DNA from: UBA8516 sp964434855
GTDB lineage: Archaea > Thermoproteota > Nitrososphaeria > Nitrososphaerales > Nitrosopumilaceae
Direction of reading: 5' to 3'
DNA: 9,925 nt
Assembly (NCBI GenBank): GCA_964434855.1
Contig: CAYSWR010000035.1
Coordinates: 1-9,925 of the forward strand
Part shown: piece by piece, positions 1-6,145 of the stretch
Numbering within the stretch: the first letter of the stretch is position 1
How the letters are laid out: every line of letters begins with the position of its first letter
Position numbers and translations under genes: made by a program
The notes under the pieces: model-generated
Told to the model about the DNA's origin: nothing
Databases searched by the model: none
What the model saw: the letters and a program-made list of their open reading frames with translations, nothing else

Positions 1-2
1 AA

Positions 3-248
3 TTTGGAACAGTCAAAATTCTTGCAATTCATGCCTCCTCAGATACGAGATTCAAGTTTCTATCTGGCAGAGGAAGATCTGATGCACCTGAAGATCGTCA
101 AGACTTTGTAAAGCGTGATTCTAGAGAGATGGGGGTGGGCATGAGTGATTCTATTGCACTGGCAGACGAAACTATCTCTAATAACAGCCTGTCAATTCCA
201 CAACTAATCGATTCTGCTTACAATATCATAAAAGGTTGGATAAAGTGA
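3..248 (+). CDS. UPF0200 / dephospho-CoA-kinase-like P-loop protein, C-terminal part
   Basis: This is the 3' end of a gene that begins before the window; about 81 codons are readable before the TGA at 246-248. The visible tail contains a basic stretch (FKFLSGRGRSDAP), then FVKRDSREMGVGMSDSIALAD and a hydrophobic end. The pattern of an 'F.xRDxRE' segment, a glycine, 'IALAD' and a following Asn matches the C-terminal half of archaeal UPF0200 proteins, which are P-loop kinases annotated as related to dephospho-CoA or nucleotide kinases. The P-loop itself lies outside the window, so the activity cannot be judged. The stop overlaps the start of the UPF0201 gene. In some archaea UPF0200 and UPF0201 are one fused polypeptide, so the adjacency supports both calls. 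Confidence 0.75.
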   Translation, partial: FGTVKILAIHASSDTRFKFLSGRGRSDAPEDRQDFVKRDSREMGVGMSDSIALADETISNNSLSIPQLIDSAYNIIKGWIK

Positions 249-661
249 AAACTCCACAAATCACATGTAAGATAGAAGCATACGCTGCAGTCAATCCCTC
301 AGAGGATCCAGAAAAAGTGCAACAAGCAATATCCAATATATTACAAGATATGAATTTCAAATATGAAAGTGGAAGCATCAAAGGCATTTCAAATGATTTG
401 CAATCTCTATCCAAAATTTATGATACCATAAAATCTCGCAAATCTACAAAAACATACAGACGTCAGATGAGATATAATTTACAAGAAGACACCACTTGGT
501 TTTATTTGAACAAGCAGGCTGCATTCGTAAATGTAATTGCACTCTGTGAAGAAGCTGAAGAGTCTCCTTTAGGTCCAATCAAGATATTATTACATTCAAA
601 AAACATTGATAAAGTAATGGAGTGGCTAGTGCCAGATCTTACTGAACAATCTAATGATTAG
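245..661 (+). CDS. UPF0201 family protein (predicted RNA-binding, archaeal)
   Basis: About 138 aa. The frame opens earlier with TTG at 236, but GTG at 245 forms a 4-base GTGA overlap with the upstream UPF0200 stop, the usual junction in such operons, so I prefer it. The protein starts VKTPQITCKIEAYAAVNPSE and continues with DPEKVQQAISNIL. Archaeal UPF0201 proteins typically open this way: a beta strand with 'VNPTED'-like residues, then a helix that includes 'KV..A..NI'. It ends in the segment GPIKILL and a short acidic tail. No biochemical role is firmly established; the family has been described as having an RNA-binding-like fold. Translational coupling to UPF0200, with fusions elsewhere, implies a shared pathway. 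The TAG stop overlaps by four bases the convergent DUF167 gene. Confidence 0.8.
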   Translation: MKTPQITCKIEAYAAVNPSEDPEKVQQAISNILQDMNFKYESGSIKGISNDLQSLSKIYDTIKSRKSTKTYRRQMRYNLQEDTTWFYLNKQAAFVNVIALCEEAEESPLGPIKILLHSKNIDKVMEWLVPDLTEQSND

Positions 662-867
662 ATTACCTCAACTAGTTTTTTCCTAGACTTTTCTCCTGAT
701 ACAATTCTGACATTAGATTTAGGAACATCAAAATATTTAGAAATTTTCTTAATCAATTCCTTATTGGCCTTGCCTTTCTCTGGTTCAGCTATTATCCCAA
801 TTGATATCTCGTCTTTGTTTATTTCTATGAAATCCTTATGAAATGTAACAGAAACTTTGTAGATCAT
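658..867 (-). CDS. DUF167 / UPF0235 (YggU-type) small protein
   Basis: 69 aa, ATG start at 867. It matches the DUF167 family in length and core motif: a beta strand (YKVSVTFHK), then 'IAEPEKGKANKELIKKISKYF' in which the 'P..GkAN..li..ls' signature is clear, then 'VPKSNVRIVSGEKSRKKLVEV', the usual 'SG..SR.K.v.i' end. The function of the family is unresolved; the fold is a small alpha/beta domain. Its start overlaps the sirtuin stop by four bases (ATGA), making it the last gene of the five-gene minus-strand operon. The last four bases are shared with the convergent UPF0201 gene. Confidence 0.85.
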   Translation of the reverse strand: MIYKVSVTFHKDFIEINKDEISIGIIAEPEKGKANKELIKKISKYFDVPKSNVRIVSGEKSRKKLVEVI

Positions 868-1583
868 TTTTGAAAAACTGAGACAAGCTCTGGTAATGCT
901 TTTGCAGACGTTGACCGTATTGAAAGATCCATGCTTTGAGACATGGGGGTCTCCTCTGGGTTTACCTCAATTATGAGAGCTCCATTTTGTTTTGCGTATA
1001 TTGGTAACATGTTTGCAGGTGAGACAGACAGCGAAGTTCCCGCAACAACCATTACATCACACAGGCTTGCCTGCATCATTGCTTCTCCCCATACATCCTG
1101 AGGAAGCGGTTCACCAAACCATACCACATCAGGTCTTAGAATATTTCCACACTTGCAAAGTGGCGGAATTTCTGAAAATCTTTTTGTTATCTTATCTTTA
1201 AAATTACAAACCGTACACTTTATTGTGATGATACTCCCATGTAATTCCAAAACATTTTTGCATCCAGCTCTTTGGTGCAATCCATCAATATTTTGAGTCA
1301 GGACCCATACCTCTTTGTACTTTGCAAGATCTGCAATTGCTACATGACCTGCGTTTGGCTTTGCGGCAAGAATGTTTTTTCTTCTATCTTCATACCACTC
1401 CCAAACAAGCTTTGGATCCTGATAAAATGCATCTATGGTTGCAAGCTTCATGGGATCATATTTTTTCCACAATCCGTCATTTCCCCTAAAAGTTGGAATT
1501 CCACTTTCCTGTGATATCCCTGCACCAGTAACAAAGACTATCTTTTTGGCTTGATGCAGTTTGTCTGATACTGATTCAAACAT
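864..1583 (-). CDS. cobB: Sir2-family NAD-dependent protein deacylase (sirtuin), class III-like
   Basis: 239 aa, the usual size of prokaryotic sirtuins. Sirtuins remove acyl groups from lysine with NAD, releasing nicotinamide and O-acyl-ADP-ribose. The Rossmann NAD site has GAGIS at residues 20-24 and GIPTFRG at 28-34. The catalytic core has TQNID at 96-100 and the catalytic His115 in LHGS. Zinc-ligand cysteines are C123 and C126 (CTVC) and C143 and C145 (CKC). VVWFGEPLP (153-161), GTSL and EVN complete the set. Tyr64 and Arg67 (WYEDRR) fit the YxxR signature of class III sirtuins, which in E. coli CobB and human SIRT5 binds succinyl or malonyl groups; a deacylase broader than a deacetylase is therefore inferred. 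It sits one base after RNase Z and overlaps DUF167 by four bases. Confidence 0.93.
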   Translation of the reverse strand: MFESVSDKLHQAKKIVFVTGAGISQESGIPTFRGNDGLWKKYDPMKLATIDAFYQDPKLVWEWYEDRRKNILAAKPNAGHVAIADLAKYKEVWVLTQNIDGLHQRAGCKNVLELHGSIITIKCTVCNFKDKITKRFSEIPPLCKCGNILRPDVVWFGEPLPQDVWGEAMMQASLCDVMVVAGTSLSVSPANMLPIYAKQNGALIIEVNPEETPMSQSMDLSIRSTSAKALPELVSVFQK

Positions 1584-1584
1584 A

Positions 1585-2484
1585 TTATTTGATCTCTATT
1601 TCTAAAAGATCTTTTGCTGCTATTACGGAACCATGAATCGTTTTTGCCTCATTTACCAGCACCTGCGAATCATCATATCTGGTAGAAAAGTGAGTAAGAA
1701 TAAGATTTGAGACACTTGCCTTTTTTGCAAGCTCGGCTGCTTCCTTTGCTGTAGAGTGATAGTTTTCTTTTGCTTTTTCTTTCAACTCATCTGAATATGT
1801 AGAATCAAAAGTTAGATAATCACAGCCTTTGAAAAATTCTTCAAGCTTCTTTGTAGGTCTAGTGTCACCTGATATTCCAATCTTTTTTCCCTTTCTTTTT
1901 TCTCCCATCACATCTGTTGGCTTGATTGTTTTGTTTCCTATGTTGATTTGTTTTCCACGCTGAAGCTCATGCCATAGCTTGCCCTCTGGTATTCCAAGGT
2001 CCTTTGCCTTTTCTGGGAAGAATTTTCCAGGCTTGTCCTTTTCTTCAAACACATAAGAATATGCAGGTATGGAGTGCTCCGCCTCGGCCGAATGTATGGT
2101 ATAGGTTTCATCATCTAGCACTAAACCTTCCTTTATTGTCATTATTCTTACAGGAAATGTCAGACCAAAGTTTAGTATTTTGAGATTTGCTGCCAAAAAA
2201 TCTTCAATCCCTTTTGGTCCGTAGATATCCATTGATTCAGTTCTACTTTGTAGTGACATTGTTTGTAACAATCCCAAGATTCCAACACAATGATCCCCAT
2301 GCAGATGTGTAACAAGGATCTTCATTTTTTTGTTCCAACCAAGCTTTGCTTTGTGAAATGCAAGTTGGGCTCCCTCACCAGCATCAAACATGAGGATCTC
2401 TTTTTCTAAAACTAGACAGATGCATGTCATGCCCCTGTTTTCTGTTGGCTGTGCAGCCGATGTTCCCAAGAATACTAATTTCAT
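1585..2484 (-). CDS. rnz: Ribonuclease Z (tRNA 3'-endonuclease)
   Basis: 299 aa, a short-form RNase Z. It cuts tRNA precursors after the discriminator base so CCA can be added. It is a metallo-beta-lactamase fold enzyme: LGTSAAQPTENRG at residues 6-18, FDAGEGAQ at 33-40, and the metal motif HLHGDH at 60-65 (H60, H62, D64, H65). Further ligands are His137 (AEHSIPAY), Asp207 (ISGDTRP) and His265 (THFSTRY). The stretch PEKAKDLGIPEGKLWHELQ (157-175) matches the RNase Z-specific segment rather than other lactamase-fold nucleases. The ATG overlaps by four bases the TGA of the tRNA methyltransferase, so the tRNA processing genes are translationally coupled. The stop is one base before the sirtuin start. 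Confidence 0.95.
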   Translation of the reverse strand: MKLVFLGTSAAQPTENRGMTCICLVLEKEILMFDAGEGAQLAFHKAKLGWNKKMKILVTHLHGDHCVGILGLLQTMSLQSRTESMDIYGPKGIEDFLAANLKILNFGLTFPVRIMTIKEGLVLDDETYTIHSAEAEHSIPAYSYVFEEKDKPGKFFPEKAKDLGIPEGKLWHELQRGKQINIGNKTIKPTDVMGEKRKGKKIGISGDTRPTKKLEEFFKGCDYLTFDSTYSDELKEKAKENYHSTAKEAAELAKKASVSNLILTHFSTRYDDSQVLVNEAKTIHGSVIAAKDLLEIEIK

Positions 2485-3422
2485 TTTACCAAGATCGTCC
2501 TAGTCAGGCTTTTGTGCCTGTAGATCTCGTACCTTTTAGCTGGCTTTAATTCTATTTGGTCTGCTAGCTCTTTTTTGCACATGAGAGCAAGCTTCTTTTT
2601 CTTTGGAAGAATGGATATAAAATCAGAAATTAGCTTCTTTGGTGATTCTGAGGATTTTGATGATATTCCATATGGCAGATCAGTAACTATGCCATCGATT
2701 TTGTCTTTGATTTTTTTGATGTGTTCATATCTTGCATTAATGATTTTAGAATTATACCCATTTGCAGCTAGGTTCTTTTTTGCTACTTCACACATATTTT
2801 TGTCAAAATCAACACCAATGGATCTAATTCCCATTGATTCAGCTTCCAAAAGTATGGTTCCTGTACCACAGAATGGATCGCACAAAGTTTCTTTTTCGTT
2901 TAATCCTGACAGGTTTACCATTGCTCTACTAAGCTTCCAATCTAGCTCAAAAGGTGATTTGATTATCTTCTTTGGCCTTTTTTGTTCTGGAAGTTTGGCA
3001 GAATAACCAAGATAGTTCTGGTTATCAGTAAAAATAAGACAAACTGTTAGTGCTGGATTTGATAGAGAAACTCTGGCTCCAGAAGCTTGCTTGATTGTAG
3101 CACCAACTGCCTTTTCTATGCTGGAAAGATCTATTTTTTTTGATGATAAATTGATTGTCCTGCATGAAAATGTGTCTGATTTATGTAATAGTGCCAAGTC
3201 AAGCTCTGAGAACAGATCAGAGAACGTGTCTACAATCTTTCCTGCAGTTCTTACAAAGGTAGCTCGCTGAGCTATCTTATCCCATGGAACTTTAGAATTT
3301 GTTATGACAAGTTTGGAATCTGTCTCATGTGATGTATTCTTGTCATAGCTTTTTGATATGGCAACAATCTCATCTTTAGCTAATTCTATATTTTCACCTG
3401 ATACAACAAAAAAGCTCTGCAT
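2481..3422 (-). CDS. trmG10: Archaeal tRNA (guanine-10 N2) methyltransferase, THUMP plus Rossmann MTase
   Basis: 313 aa. This family methylates N2 of guanosine 10 in tRNA using S-adenosylmethionine. The N-terminal half (about 1-145) fits the ferredoxin-like plus THUMP region, ending with NYLGYSAKLPEQKRP. Residues 156-172 (SPFELDWKLSRAMVNLSG) match the family linker where 'kLARamvNLs' is usual. The methyltransferase domain has the SAM motif DPFCGTGTILLEAE at 182-195, an acidic strand end GVDFD at 203-207, and the catalytic DLPYG at 248-252, the amino-methyltransferase '(D/N)-P/L-P-Y' motif. The last residues are typical of the short archaeal form. The start codon overlaps the PRPP synthetase stop by one base (TAATG), and the 3' end overlaps RNase Z by four. 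It is one of two tRNA maturation enzymes in this operon. Confidence 0.9.
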   Translation of the reverse strand: MQSFFVVSGENIELAKDEIVAISKSYDKNTSHETDSKLVITNSKVPWDKIAQRATFVRTAGKIVDTFSDLFSELDLALLHKSDTFSCRTINLSSKKIDLSSIEKAVGATIKQASGARVSLSNPALTVCLIFTDNQNYLGYSAKLPEQKRPKKIIKSPFELDWKLSRAMVNLSGLNEKETLCDPFCGTGTILLEAESMGIRSIGVDFDKNMCEVAKKNLAANGYNSKIINARYEHIKKIKDKIDGIVTDLPYGISSKSSESPKKLISDFISILPKKKKLALMCKKELADQIELKPAKRYEIYRHKSLTRTILVK

Positions 3423-4303
3423 TAGACAATTGCCTTGGATATAATAGGTGAGACATCGACTATGCCGGTTTTGTTTGGTATGGTGTTTGTACTTACAATC
3501 TTTGATACACCTGCCTTTCTGATTCTTTTTTCTGCGTCACCAATCAGCAATGCATGTGTGCATGCTGCGTAGATGTTTCTACACTTTTGTTTTTTTAGAA
3601 ATTCAGCTGCCTTTACTATACTTCCACCAGTGCTTATCATGTCATCAACTAAAATCAAATCTCTTCCAATCACTTGTTTTTGGTTTGCTGATCTGATCTC
3701 TACTTTGCCAGTCTTTCTATCTCTGTGTTTTTTTAATGCAATGAATCTGGTGCCAAAAAGTCTTGCAAAATATCTTGCTCGTTCGATTCCACCAAGGTCT
3801 GGCGAAACAACTAGCGGGTCTTTTAGCTTTAATTTTTTGAAATATTTTACTAACTCTGATATTGCACTGACATTTGTTGCTTGAATCTTGAAATGATTTA
3901 ATGCCATTTTGCTGTGGATATCAACTACAATGACTTTGGTTGCACCCGCAGCTTGAAACATCTTTGCAACAACAGACATTGTAACTACTTCACCTGGAAG
4001 GAATTCCTTGTCTTGTCTTGCGTATCCAAGATATGGTACTACTGCATAAACTTGTGAAGAGTGTTTTTTTGCTTTTGCGACAAGTGAGAGTGCCTGTATT
4101 AGATTGGAATCAACTGGCGGATAGGTGGATTGTACTACTACAATTTTGCCATTTTTTGGCTTGCCGTTAACGGTTATCTTGCTTTCCCCATCTGGGAAGC
4201 TCCTTAGCTCAGATTTGAGGTATTTTCCCTTAAGCTTTGTAGCTATCTTTTTTGCAAGGTCTTCTGAAGCTTTTCCACCTATTACTGTAAAATTACTCAA
4301 CAA
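3422..4303 (-). CDS. prs: Ribose-phosphate pyrophosphokinase (PRPP synthetase)
   Basis: About 293 aa, the short archaeal length. It makes phosphoribosyl pyrophosphate from ribose 5-phosphate and ATP for nucleotide, His and NAD synthesis. Motifs: FPDGE at 36-40, the ATP loop YARQDKEFLPGE at 94-105, DIH at 128-130, SPDLGG at 167-172, and the PRPP loop VDDMISTGGSI at 219-229. It is the first gene of the minus-strand operon. There is no ATG: two consecutive TTG codons (4301-4303 and 4298-4300) are the only plausible starts, because an in-frame TGA lies at 4307-4309 only one codon upstream. Either TTG gives a proper N-terminus (SNFTVIGGKAS). No strong Shine-Dalgarno is visible. A five-codon open frame (ATG at 4310 to TAA at 4293) overlaps these starts in another frame. 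Confidence 0.92.
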   Translation of the reverse strand: MLSNFTVIGGKASEDLAKKIATKLKGKYLKSELRSFPDGESKITVNGKPKNGKIVVVQSTYPPVDSNLIQALSLVAKAKKHSSQVYAVVPYLGYARQDKEFLPGEVVTMSVVAKMFQAAGATKVIVVDIHSKMALNHFKIQATNVSAISELVKYFKKLKLKDPLVVSPDLGGIERARYFARLFGTRFIALKKHRDRKTGKVEIRSANQKQVIGRDLILVDDMISTGGSIVKAAEFLKKQKCRNIYAACTHALLIGDAEKRIRKAGVSKIVSTNTIPNKTGIVDVSPIISKAIV

Positions 4304-4363
4304 ATGTCATCGAGTGGTGGCTCATTCTTAAGTTTTCAGCTTGATTTTAGGAGTATGTGTCTA

Positions 4364-4401
4364 GTATGTATAATGTATGGTTAATGTATGTATAATGTAT
4401 G
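4364..4401. repeat. Two-copy 16-bp direct repeat
   Basis: GTATGTATAATGTATG occurs identically at 4364-4379 and 4386-4401, a 22-bp period with a 6-bp spacer (GTTAAT). The sequence is built from TATGTA/TAATGTA sub-units, so it is partly low-complexity. It lies upstream of prs and directly before the transposase remnant. It might be a protein-binding site (22 bp is about two helical turns), a slippage product, or debris of an earlier insertion. On the minus strand each copy contains the TATA-like string CATTATAC, too far (about 70-90 bases) from the prs start to be its ordinary core promoter. Confidence 0.6.
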
Positions 4402-4414
4402 TACATTTTTTGTT

Positions 4415-4600
4415 GTAAGACATGGAATGGATAACAAAAACTCCGCACAGAAACTAATTGACGCATATCGAATCTATTACAATTTCATTCGAGAACATGG
4501 AAGTATAAAGAAAACTCCTGCTGAACAAGCTGGAATAAAGTTAGAGTTGGGACAGAATAAAATTGAAAATTTGATTAAATTTGCTTCAAAAATGAAGTTT
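4415..4600 (+). pseudogene. Decayed C-terminal fragment of an IS6-like transposase
   Basis: An open frame from ATG at 4388 to TGA at 4684 encodes 98 residues, but only about residues 10-70 are meaningful. From GMDNKNSAQ to about LIKFASK they align with the C-terminus of the intact transposase at 8040-8210 (GLGNENSAQ to LIKQSGK), about 34 of 57 columns identical by eye. Shared words include RIY.NF.R.H, KTPAE.AG, LELG.NK and NLIK. The fragment begins after the catalytic Glu region of the intact protein, so the zinc fingers and all three acidic catalytic residues are missing; it cannot transpose. The last 25 or so codons do not resemble the intact C-terminal extension. The divergence shows it derives from a related but different element that inserted here earlier, not from a recent duplication. 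Confidence 0.85.
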
Positions 4601-4659
4601 TTAATTTCCCAAAATTGCTCGAGCGATCCCATTAAATCCAAGAATCAAATTAGATTGTC

Positions 4660-5172
4660 ATGGTTAAATCTTCAACTCAAATGAAAAACATGATAGAAGA
4701 TTGGATAAAGATTGTAGGGGCTAAATATGAAGATTCTACAAAGAAGGTTCAACCAACTCACCCTCAAGTTGAATGGCAGTTTTTGATTGGTGAAGCTCTA
4801 CATATAACTAAAACAAGTAAAAGGAACGACAGGATTGACATTCATTATGCATTAGGATTTTCAAAGGAAGTAAAAGAGAAATTTATTAAAACTGATAAGA
4901 ATAGTGTTGAACTTTCGCATCAAGTTAACAGTTTTCTGTTATTATTAGGGCTGTCTACTAATTGGGTAACTGAAGCTAATCAAATTTCAGGATTGGATGT
5001 TAAGACATACATTGATGAAGAAGAATTAACCCGACCTAGATTTTACAGAATCTGGGATGCTGTTATTTCTGCATCATTCCATGCAGGCAAGACAATTATG
5101 TTACAACTAAATCCACAATCGTTAGAGTCAACAAAAATGACGGACACCTCTGGTAAAGATATGTATCATTAA
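4660..5172 (+). CDS. DUF2299-like hypothetical protein
   Basis: 170 aa from ATG 4660; ATG at 4681 (MKNMIEDWI) is an alternative. I prefer 4660 because a TATA-like ATTAAATC begins at 4631, about 29 bases upstream, which would make the transcript nearly leaderless. The layout is an N-terminal helix (MIEDWIKIVGAKY), then strands (VEWQFLIGEALHITK), a charged turn with RNDRIDIHYALGFS, a long helix (SHQVNSFLLLLGL), then 'TYIDEEELTRPRFYRIWDAV' and a C-terminal helix ending TIMLQL. This order, especially 'DRI.I..g..fs.e' and 'iy.e.Lt..rf......V', recalls archaeal DUF2299 proteins, whose role is unknown. I recognise it by pattern only. Its start overlaps the end of the remnant frame, and the transposon inserted 15 bases after its stop, leaving the gene intact. 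Confidence 0.6.
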   Translation: MVKSSTQMKNMIEDWIKIVGAKYEDSTKKVQPTHPQVEWQFLIGEALHITKTSKRNDRIDIHYALGFSKEVKEKFIKTDKNSVELSHQVNSFLLLLGLSTNWVTEANQISGLDVKTYIDEEELTRPRFYRIWDAVISASFHAGKTIMLQLNPQSLESTKMTDTSGKDMYH

Positions 5173-5187
5173 AACACCCGCTAGTTA

Positions 5188-5195
5188 ACATGAAG
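5188..5195. repeat. Left 8-bp target-site duplication of the transposon
   Basis: ACATGAAG at 5188-5195 directly abuts the outer end of the left terminal inverted repeat, and the identical 8-mer abuts the right one at 9835-9842. An exact 8-bp duplication fits IS6-type transposition (IS1595-type elements also make 8 bp). It fixes the element ends to the base and indicates that both ends moved together as one unit. Confidence 0.92.
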
Positions 5196-5256
5196 GGCTC
5201 TGGTAATTTTGCGGGGTTCTAGCTGTGGTAAGTTGCGGTTGGTAAGTCAGGTTGGT
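5196..5256 (+). repeat. Left terminal inverted repeat (TIR-L)
   Basis: Positions 5196-5247 match the reverse complement of 9783-9834 at 51 of 52 bases; the only difference is T at 5209 against C in the other copy. A one-base gap follows, then AGGTTG (5249-5254) matches again. Inside are repeated TGGTAA words starting at 5201, 5226 and 5240, the last two being full TGGTAAGT copies 14 bases apart. These look like multiple transposase-binding sites. The segment is clearly richer in G than the surrounding DNA. Confidence 0.95.
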
Positions 5257-5268
5257 TATTATTTTGTT

Positions 5269-5754
5269 CTAATTTTGGTACTCATTCCCTTTTTGTGTAA
5301 CATAAGCAGATTTTCTTGGATTTACACGATCTACCATTTTAAATGACTTTAAAGAATTTTCATCGCTTGAGACATATACGGCATTAAAGTTTTTTGTGAA
5401 AGGTAATAGAGAAAGTTCTCCAGCATGGCATTCTATTTCTATAGGTAAGTTTGCAAATTTATCAATAGATTCCCACATTTCTGGAGTGCCATAACCAATA
5501 ACTTTAATGTTATAGTAATTAGATATATTACGTATTCTACTTTTTATTTTTTTAAGTGCTACTTCTTGATAAAATAAGAATTTAGCAAATTCTAGCATTA
5601 CAACCGTATTTGTATATATTTCACTTAATTCATCAGCTAATGTATCTTCAACCCATGTTCTTAGATTTGTTATTTGACTAGTACTTTCTTCGTCTTTGCC
5701 AAAGTAGTCGATAAGAACAGATGCATCAAAAAAATAATTATTCGTCGGAATCAT
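5269..5754 (-). CDS. PIN-domain ribonuclease, VapC-like toxin candidate
   Basis: 161 aa, ATG at 5754. PIN domains are Mg-dependent RNases, and in VapBC systems they cut tRNA, rRNA or mRNA. The expected acidic residues are visible: Asp10 in FFDASVLIDYF, Glu55 in VVMLEFAKF, Glu113 in HAGELSLLPF and Asp131 in VYVSSDENSLKSF. The 'GE.......N..yvs.D' arrangement is that of GE-type PIN proteins. The length is slightly above typical VapC. The start lies inside the end of the SpoVT/AbrB-like gene (17-base overlap), the standard antitoxin-then-toxin layout, so co-translation is likely. It is the last gene of the cargo operon and ends 12 bases before the left transposon repeat. It could serve element maintenance, host stress response or defence; the sequence does not decide this. 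Confidence 0.82.
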   Translation of the reverse strand: MIPTNNYFFDASVLIDYFGKDEESTSQITNLRTWVEDTLADELSEIYTNTVVMLEFAKFLFYQEVALKKIKSRIRNISNYYNIKVIGYGTPEMWESIDKFANLPIEIECHAGELSLLPFTKNFNAVYVSSDENSLKSFKMVDRVNPRKSAYVTQKGNEYQN

Positions 5755-6145
5755 CGTAGAGCCCTTCTCTTAGAGCCCTAAATTTCTGCTTCGCTTCTTC
5801 ACCATGAAATCTCTTTCCTATTACAGCTTCTGAAGTAGATTCATCCAAAACATTCACCACTAATTCTGTGCCAACTTTCCAATTAAGTTTTTCTACTATG
5901 TCCTCTGGAATTTTGACAGAAAAATCAGGCATGAGATAATTCTTATCCTCAGTCCTTGGCATTCTTCTCAAATGTCTTGCAGCAGTGTATACGACATATT
6001 CTTGTCCTCTAGATAAATGAAAAGTACTTGTAGGGCGTGGTATGTCCATATCATTAATTAGATAGAAAAGAAATTTATCTTGTCGACCATATTTTTTTTC
6101 TTGCGGATCAGCCCATACTTCATTACCTAGATTCTCATCACTCAT
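5738..6145 (-). CDS. SpoVT/AbrB-domain protein, probable antitoxin partner of the PIN protein
   Basis: 135 aa from ATG at 6145; a GTG at 6154 is in frame, but GGTGA sits five bases upstream of the ATG, so I choose the ATG. The first 70 residues (EVWADPQEKKYGRQDKFLF and on) resemble nothing I can name; they include YLINDMDIPRP and a basic patch RHLRRMPRTEDK. Residues 71-112 (LMPDFSVKIPEDIVEKLNWK, then VGTELVVNV) are a swapped-hairpin AbrB/MazE DNA-binding motif: strand, 'IP..i...l....G..l.v'. The acidic C-terminus (LYDDSDE) could be the toxin-contacting tail. It overlaps the 209-aa gene by 8 bases upstream and the PIN gene by 17 bases downstream. By family knowledge such proteins neutralise the partner nuclease and repress their own operon; the unusual N-terminal domain is extra. 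Confidence 0.75.
   Translation of the reverse strand: MSDENLGNEVWADPQEKKYGRQDKFLFYLINDMDIPRPTSTFHLSRGQEYVVYTAARHLRRMPRTEDKNYLMPDFSVKIPEDIVEKLNWKVGTELVVNVLDESTSEAVIGKRFHGEEAKQKFRALREGLYDDSDE

Noticed and set aside
992..1514. Plus-strand open frames opposite the sirtuin, and similar ones opposite trmG10, prs and the 209-aa gene
   Set aside because: They lie entirely antisense to strongly conserved genes, have no ribosome-binding site or recognisable domain, and have shadow-like composition.
4304..4420. tRNA or other structured RNA gene in the AT-rich gap upstream of prs
   Set aside because: No cloverleaf pattern, T-loop or conserved RNA motif could be found on either strand.
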